Source: Pelosinus fermentans JBW45 (GTDB lineage Bacteria; Bacillota; Negativicutes; DSM-13327). Taken from it: DNA of 64,000 nt. The stretch spans positions 466,501 to 530,500 of the forward strand of contig NZ_CP010978.1 of NCBI RefSeq assembly GCF_000271665.2, given 5' to 3'. The notes below the pieces were generated by a model. It was given only the letters and a program-made list of their open reading frames with translations. It was not told the DNA's origin and did not search any database. The position numbers were made by a program, and so were the translations under genes. Positions within the stretch are counted from its first letter, which is position 1. Every line of letters begins with the position of its first letter. Shown piece by piece: positions 60,036-64,000 of the stretch.

Positions 60036-61376
60036 ATGAGAACAATTAGAATCGGCTCAGGTGCTGGTTATTCAGGTGATCGAATCGAACCGGCAGTTGA
60101 GTTAGTAGAAAAGGGAGATATTCAATATTTAATATTTGAGTGTTTAGCAGAAAGAACCATTGCAATCGCTCAACAAGCTAAAATGAAAGATCCTAATGCA
60201 GGGTATGATGGACTGTTAACGCAGCGTATGGAGGCTGTATTGCTCCGCTGTAAGGAAAAAGGCATCAAAATTATAACGAATATGGGCGCTGCAAATCCCA
60301 TTGCAGGGGCGCAAAAGATCAAAGAGATTGCTCAGCAATTAGGTATTAGCGGGCTGAAAATTGCAGCAGTGACGGGTGATGATGTTGTAGATGTTGTACG
60401 GGATGGAGATTACACGATTTTAGAAACAGGTGAAAAATTGTCAACTATAAAAGACAATATTGTTTCTGCGAATGCGTATCTTGGTACAAGACCAATTGTG
60501 GAAGCACTTCGTGGTGGTGCGGATGTCATTATTACTGGGCGGGTTGCTGACCCGGCGCTGTTCATGGCACCTTTGCTATATGAATTTAATTGGTCCGAGG
60601 AAAACTGGGATATCATGGGGCAAGGTACTGTGATTGGTCATCTGCTAGAGTGTGCCGGGCAAATTACAGGCGGATATTTTGCAGATCCAGGTTATAAAGA
60701 TGTACAAGGATTGGCTCGTTTAGGTTTCCCTATTGCTCAGGTGCAGGAAGATGGAACCTTTGTGATTACAAAGGTTCCAGGATCAGGCGGTAAAGTGACT
60801 TTGGCGACTTGCAAAGAGCAGTTGCTCTATGAAATACACAATCCAGCAGCCTATATCACACCGGATGTAGTGGCTGATTTTACAGGCGTTCATTTTACCG
60901 AGGTTGGGGAAAATGAAATTAAAGTTACAGGTGGAAAAGGACAGCCTAAAACCGAATTCCTGAAAGCTTCCATTGGCTATGTTGACAGCTATATGGGCGA
61001 AGGACAAATCAGCTATGCTGGGCCGGGAGCCGTAAATCGTGGAAAACTGGCTTTAGAAATTGTTGAGGAAAGACTTAAGCTTATAGGCGTTCAGTATCAA
61101 GAACTTAAATTGGATCTCATTGGTATTGATTCTCTTCATGGCTCTAACCTATCTAAATCGGAACATGAACCTTATGAAGTTCGTGCCAGGGTGACTGGTC
61201 GTACGCAAAACATGAAGGAAGCCATTCGCATTGGTAATGAAGTAGAGACTCTGTATACAAATGGTCCGGCAGGAGGCGGTGGTGCTACCAAATCTGCTAA
61301 GCAGGTGGTAGCCATGGTATCTGCCTTGGTTCCTCGTTCATTAATAAATTATAAACTGCATTATGAGGTGATCTAA
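60036..61376 (+). CDS. AtuA family protein (DUF1446)
   Basis: A 446-residue protein of the AtuA/DUF1446 family, first linked to acyclic terpene use. Its start RIGSGAGYSGDRIEPAVELVEKGDIQYLIFECLAERT (in pieces), IITNMGAANPIAGA, GADVIITGRVADPALFMAPL, and CAGQITGGYFADPGY are typical. The biochemical function is not known in general; here transport by CitMHS suggests a carboxylic acid pathway. The next gene follows after 1 base. Confidence 0.92.
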   Translation: MRTIRIGSGAGYSGDRIEPAVELVEKGDIQYLIFECLAERTIAIAQQAKMKDPNAGYDGLLTQRMEAVLLRCKEKGIKIITNMGAANPIAGAQKIKEIAQQLGISGLKIAAVTGDDVVDVVRDGDYTILETGEKLSTIKDNIVSANAYLGTRPIVEALRGGADVIITGRVADPALFMAPLLYEFNWSEENWDIMGQGTVIGHLLECAGQITGGYFADPGYKDVQGLARLGFPIAQVQEDGTFVITKVPGSGGKVTLATCKEQLLYEIHNPAAYITPDVVADFTGVHFTEVGENEIKVTGGKGQPKTEFLKASIGYVDSYMGEGQISYAGPGAVNRGKLALEIVEERLKLIGVQYQELKLDLIGIDSLHGSNLSKSEHEPYEVRARVTGRTQNMKEAIRIGNEVETLYTNGPAGGGGATKSAKQVVAMVSALVPRSLINYKLHYEVI

Positions 61377-61377
61377 G

Positions 61378-61689
61378 ATGAAATTAAGAGAACTTGCTCA
61401 CTCACGAACTGGAGACAAAGGTAATATCTCCAATATTTCGGTAATTGCTCATGATCCAGCACAATATCCCATTCTTGAAAAGTATGTTACTGCAGAAATT
61501 GTTAAAGAATTCTTTGCAGAAATTGTAAAGGGGGATGTGATTCGCTATACACTTCCTAGCATTGGTGCCCTTAATTTTGTACTTTACAGTGCACTGGGCG
61601 GCGGAGTAACTCGCACTTTATCTCTAGATGCTCATGGAAAAGGTCTTAGTTCTGCTTTAATGAATTTAGAAATCCCTCTGGAAGAATAG
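61378..61689 (+). CDS. AtuA-associated small protein (AtuA-like ferredoxin-fold)
   Basis: A 103-residue protein that matches the C-terminal domain found fused to AtuA in other genomes: MKLRELAHSRTGDKGNISNISVIAHD and GDVIRYTLPSIGALNFVLYSALGGGVTRTLSLDAHGK (in pieces). It is encoded separately here, 1 base after the AtuA gene, so it is very likely the second part of a two-subunit enzyme. Confidence 0.85.
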   Translation: MKLRELAHSRTGDKGNISNISVIAHDPAQYPILEKYVTAEIVKEFFAEIVKGDVIRYTLPSIGALNFVLYSALGGGVTRTLSLDAHGKGLSSALMNLEIPLEE

Positions 61690-61730
61690 CGACAATGAAA
61701 ATAATAACTGTTGTGATGTAGATGACAACA

Positions 61731-61770
61731 GACAAAAGACATTTATTGTAAAATAAATGTCTTTTGTCGT
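61731..61770 (+). terminator. Terminator of the CitMHS-AtuA operon
   Basis: GACAAAAGACATTTATT pairs perfectly with AATAAATGTCTTTTGTC around a 4-base loop. Confidence 0.85.
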
Positions 61771-61851
61771 ACAATAAACAGGATATCAGCGACTAGCTTG
61801 TGTAGAATATTGTTGAAAAATGTAATAAAATATCTTTTTAAGGAGTGTAAA

Positions 61852-63831
61852 ATGAATTCAATTAGAACAAAATTGCTTGTGGGTGTTGGTTTACTGATTT
61901 CAATATCATTAGGTATATTATGGACTTTTAATTACTGGAACACAAAACAACTGCTAATAAAAGACACTGAGGAGTATATCACCTTGCAGGCTGTAACTAC
62001 AGGAAACCAAGTTGGTGAATTTTTTGGTTCCCGTATTGCAGAGATTTCCTTAATGGCTAATTCTCCTACGATGGTGGAGGGAGATCGCCAAGCTATCATT
62101 AGTTATTTAAAAACGGAAGAACAGCGTGAACAAAAGAAATATATTCGATTCTTTTTCACAGATCAAACAGGGAATGTATTTTATACAGACGGATCAAGTG
62201 CGAATATTGCTCAACGGGATTATTTTAAAAAGGTTATGGCAACGGGACAAGCGTTTGCCCCTGATCCTGTAATATCGAGGGTAGACGGAAAGCCGATTAT
62301 AACAGTGGTTGCCCCTATTAAAAAAGGCAGTGCAGTAGTGGGGATTCTAGGCGGATCGGTCCCATTAGAGAATGCAGCCAGTGATGTGGTAAAGATTAAG
62401 ATAGGAGAGACAGGGCGCGCTTTCATTATAAAAAATGATGGTGTGGTGATTGTCCATCCTGAGGCGGAAAAAATAATGAAAGCAAATTTACTGACAGATG
62501 AAGAGAGTGATGTCAGTTTGAAAAATGCTGCTGGCAAGATGGTGAAAGGAGAAAGCGGCATTACCCACTATAGCGATAAAAAGATTGATAATTACATTGC
62601 TTACGCCCCGGTTAGCGGAACGGATTGGAGTATTGGTGTAAGTGTTCCTGTTGCGGAGGTGATGGGGAAGCTGCAAAAATTTATGTTTTCTGCAGGGATT
62701 AGTTTTGTTATTATATTGTTGATATCCATCAGTATTGTTTTCTTTTTCGCTGGGTATTTGGCCAAGCCGATTCAAACATTAAGTGCTTTGGCTAATCGTA
62801 TTGCCAAAGGTGATTTAACAATGGAAGGATTAGAGATTCATTCGAAAGATGAAATTGGGACCTTGGCAAAGGCTTTTGAGCTAATGGTTAAAAATCTGCG
62901 TGATCTCTTAAGAAAAATTGCGCAGACGGCAGAACAGTTGGCGGCATCTTCCCAGGAGTTGACGGCTAATTCGGAACAATCCGCTCAGTCTTCAGGCCAG
63001 GTAGCATCATTGATTGTTGAAGTGGCAGCGGCAGCAGAAGGGCAAAAGTCATCTACCAGTGAAATGTTAAAAACAATGGAATTTATGGATGGTGGAATAC
63101 AAAAGGTGGTTGAGAAAAATAGCTTTATGACAGGTGTTACCGAAAAAACTGCAAGCTCTGCCTCGGAGGGCGATAAGGTTGTAAAAGAGGCCATCCAGCA
63201 AATGCAGAGCATTGAAGATACAGTAGCAGATTCGGCCCTTGTTGTAGAAGTGCTAGGAGAGCGCTCAAAGGAAATCGGCAATATTGTTGGTGTAATTTCA
63301 ACGCTTGCGGGACAAACTAATCTTTTAGCTCTAAATGCTGCGATTGAGGCTGCCAGAGCTGGTGAACAAGGTCGAGGTTTCGCGGTAGTAGCTGATGAAG
63401 TACGAAAATTAGCTGAGCAATCTCATCATGCTGCAGAGCAAATCGCTGAATTAATTAAGGAAATTCAAGTAGAAATTGATAAAGCAGTCGCAGCAATGAA
63501 GAAAGGGACAGAAGAGGCTGCATTGGGTACAACTGTAATTCATCATGCCAAAGAAAGATTTGGGGAAATTACCCATTTGGTAAATGAAGTAGCAACGCAA
63601 GTAAGAGATATTGAAAGTGAAATCCAAGGTATGGCCAAGAGCAGTGAAAAAATTGTGTATGCAGTGCGTGATGTGGATACGGACAGTAGGCGTACAGCTG
63701 TACAAACACAGGAAATTTCTGCGAGTATAGAGGAGCAGTCAGCTGCATCAGAAGAACTGGCTGCTTCCAGCAAGAGCTTAGCAATCATGGCAGAAGAATT
63801 GCAAGAGGCTGTACATAAATTTACATTCTGA
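61852..63831 (+). CDS. Methyl-accepting chemotaxis protein with double Cache sensor
   Basis: A 659-residue transmembrane receptor. TM1 is about 7-27, a dCache_1 ligand domain about 30-275 ([32 protein letters not shown] in pieces, DWSIGVSVP), TM2 about 285-310, HAMP about 310-360, and the signalling domain about 380-659 with [17 protein letters not shown] and [20 protein letters not shown]. The ATG has AAGGAG 6 bases upstream; a frame 54 bases earlier has no site. Double Cache domains often bind amino acids or carboxylates; the neighbouring CitMHS/AtuA operon hints at a carboxylate ligand. Confidence 0.94.
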   Translation: MNSIRTKLLVGVGLLISISLGILWTFNYWNTKQLLIKDTEEYITLQAVTTGNQVGEFFGSRIAEISLMANSPTMVEGDRQAIISYLKTEEQREQKKYIRFFFTDQTGNVFYTDGSSANIAQRDYFKKVMATGQAFAPDPVISRVDGKPIITVVAPIKKGSAVVGILGGSVPLENAASDVVKIKIGETGRAFIIKNDGVVIVHPEAEKIMKANLLTDEESDVSLKNAAGKMVKGESGITHYSDKKIDNYIAYAPVSGTDWSIGVSVPVAEVMGKLQKFMFSAGISFVIILLISISIVFFFAGYLAKPIQTLSALANRIAKGDLTMEGLEIHSKDEIGTLAKAFELMVKNLRDLLRKIAQTAEQLAASSQELTANSEQSAQSSGQVASLIVEVAAAAEGQKSSTSEMLKTMEFMDGGIQKVVEKNSFMTGVTEKTASSASEGDKVVKEAIQQMQSIEDTVADSALVVEVLGERSKEIGNIVGVISTLAGQTNLLALNAAIEAARAGEQGRGFAVVADEVRKLAEQSHHAAEQIAELIKEIQVEIDKAVAAMKKGTEEAALGTTVIHHAKERFGEITHLVNEVATQVRDIESEIQGMAKSSEKIVYAVRDVDTDSRRTAVQTQEISASIEEQSAASEELAASSKSLAIMAEELQEAVHKFTF

Positions 63832-63904
63832 TGGTTGTTATAGGTAATTAGTATTTTTGCAAGATAGATGGTTAGAAATAGATTAGGGTTACTAGGAGGA
63901 TAGT

Positions 63905-64000
63905 ATGGTTCATGAAGGCCACGATGACTTAAATGATCTTAAACATGTGTTTGCGTCTTCCGAATATGCTGAAAAATGGTATATTCAAATCTTAAATTCT
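63905..64000 (+). CDS. Start of a possible PAS-type regulator (cut by window end)
   Basis: The first 32 codons run off the window: MVHEGHDDLNDLKHVF, then SSEYAEKWYIQILNS. GGAGGA lies just upstream. WYIQILNS is the usual lead-in to a PAS domain in sigma-54 activators and related regulators, and a sigma-54 operon with enhancer sites lies 3 kb upstream, so an enhancer-binding protein is plausible. That identity is a guess from 32 residues. Confidence 0.5.
   Translation, partial: MVHEGHDDLNDLKHVFASSEYAEKWYIQILNS

Noticed and set aside
1-64000. CRISPR arrays, prophage or integrated plasmid
   Set aside because: No regular direct repeats with spacers, no integrase, capsid or replication genes were seen.

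Overview
The window looks like chromosomal DNA of a low-GC, anaerobic, spore-former-type Firmicute of the Negativicutes (a Sporomusaceae member such as Pelosinus would fit). This is inferred from gene content, not from a marker gene: T-box and c-di-GMP riboswitches, the CcpN/PDRP/PpdK cluster, many chemoreceptors, a 5-oxoproline/biotin carboxylase cluster like Bacillus ycsF-kipIA, and Shine-Dalgarno-rich starts with frequent GTG/TTG. No rRNA, phage or CRISPR array was seen. There is one tRNA and one intact IS1182-type element.

Region 1 (1-10.5 kb): a LysR regulator, then a 5-oxoproline-type cluster holding two pxpB/pxpC pairs, pxpA, an NRAMP-like transporter (YcsG type), a DUF1445 protein (YcsI type), a biotin carboxyl carrier protein, a biotin carboxylase and a soluble chemoreceptor. 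The second half starts from its own promoter with an operator-like palindrome and an attenuator-like terminator.

Region 2 (10.5-24.5 kb): ilvD behind a T-box leader, followed by a remnant of a BASS-type transporter; a chemoreceptor; a regulator plus M20 amidohydrolase plus AbgT transporter; a siroheme-type reductase fused to DUF1858 with an unknown partner; prfC; and a CYTH-CHAD protein.

Region 3 (24.6-33.6 kb): the pyruvate/PEP switch ccpN-PDRP-ppdK, where ccpN seems to start at ATT, then an osmoprotectant-type ABC transporter and an M48 protease.

Region 4 (33.6-45.3 kb): the IS1182 element; a small secreted His/Arg/Glu-rich protein behind a Pho-box-like promoter; DUF554; BrnQ; an MBL-fold hydrolase; and a LacI regulator converging on a beta-glucoside operon (GH4, PTS IIBCA, enolase-superfamily enzyme) with a LacI-type operator inside its promoter.

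Region 5 (45.3-55.4 kb): tRNA-Thr(CGT), a CheW/PocR-chemoreceptor pair, and a complete chemotaxis operon (cheY-cheA-cheW-mcp-cheR-cheB) behind a strong promoter, a c-di-GMP-I riboswitch and a terminator. Three copies of a peptide ending in LDDxEFGKY-stop lie in this operon: one as the receptor tail, one in frame after the cheA stop, and one after the receptor gene.

Region 6 (55.4-64 kb): small membrane proteins, cell wall enzymes, and a sigma-54 operon (CitMHS transporter, AtuA-family protein, AtuA-like small protein) with two perfect and one partial enhancer sites, followed by a Cache-type chemoreceptor and the start of a possible PAS-type regulator. A dispersed intergenic repeat related to AACCGCAGAGG occurs at least six times.
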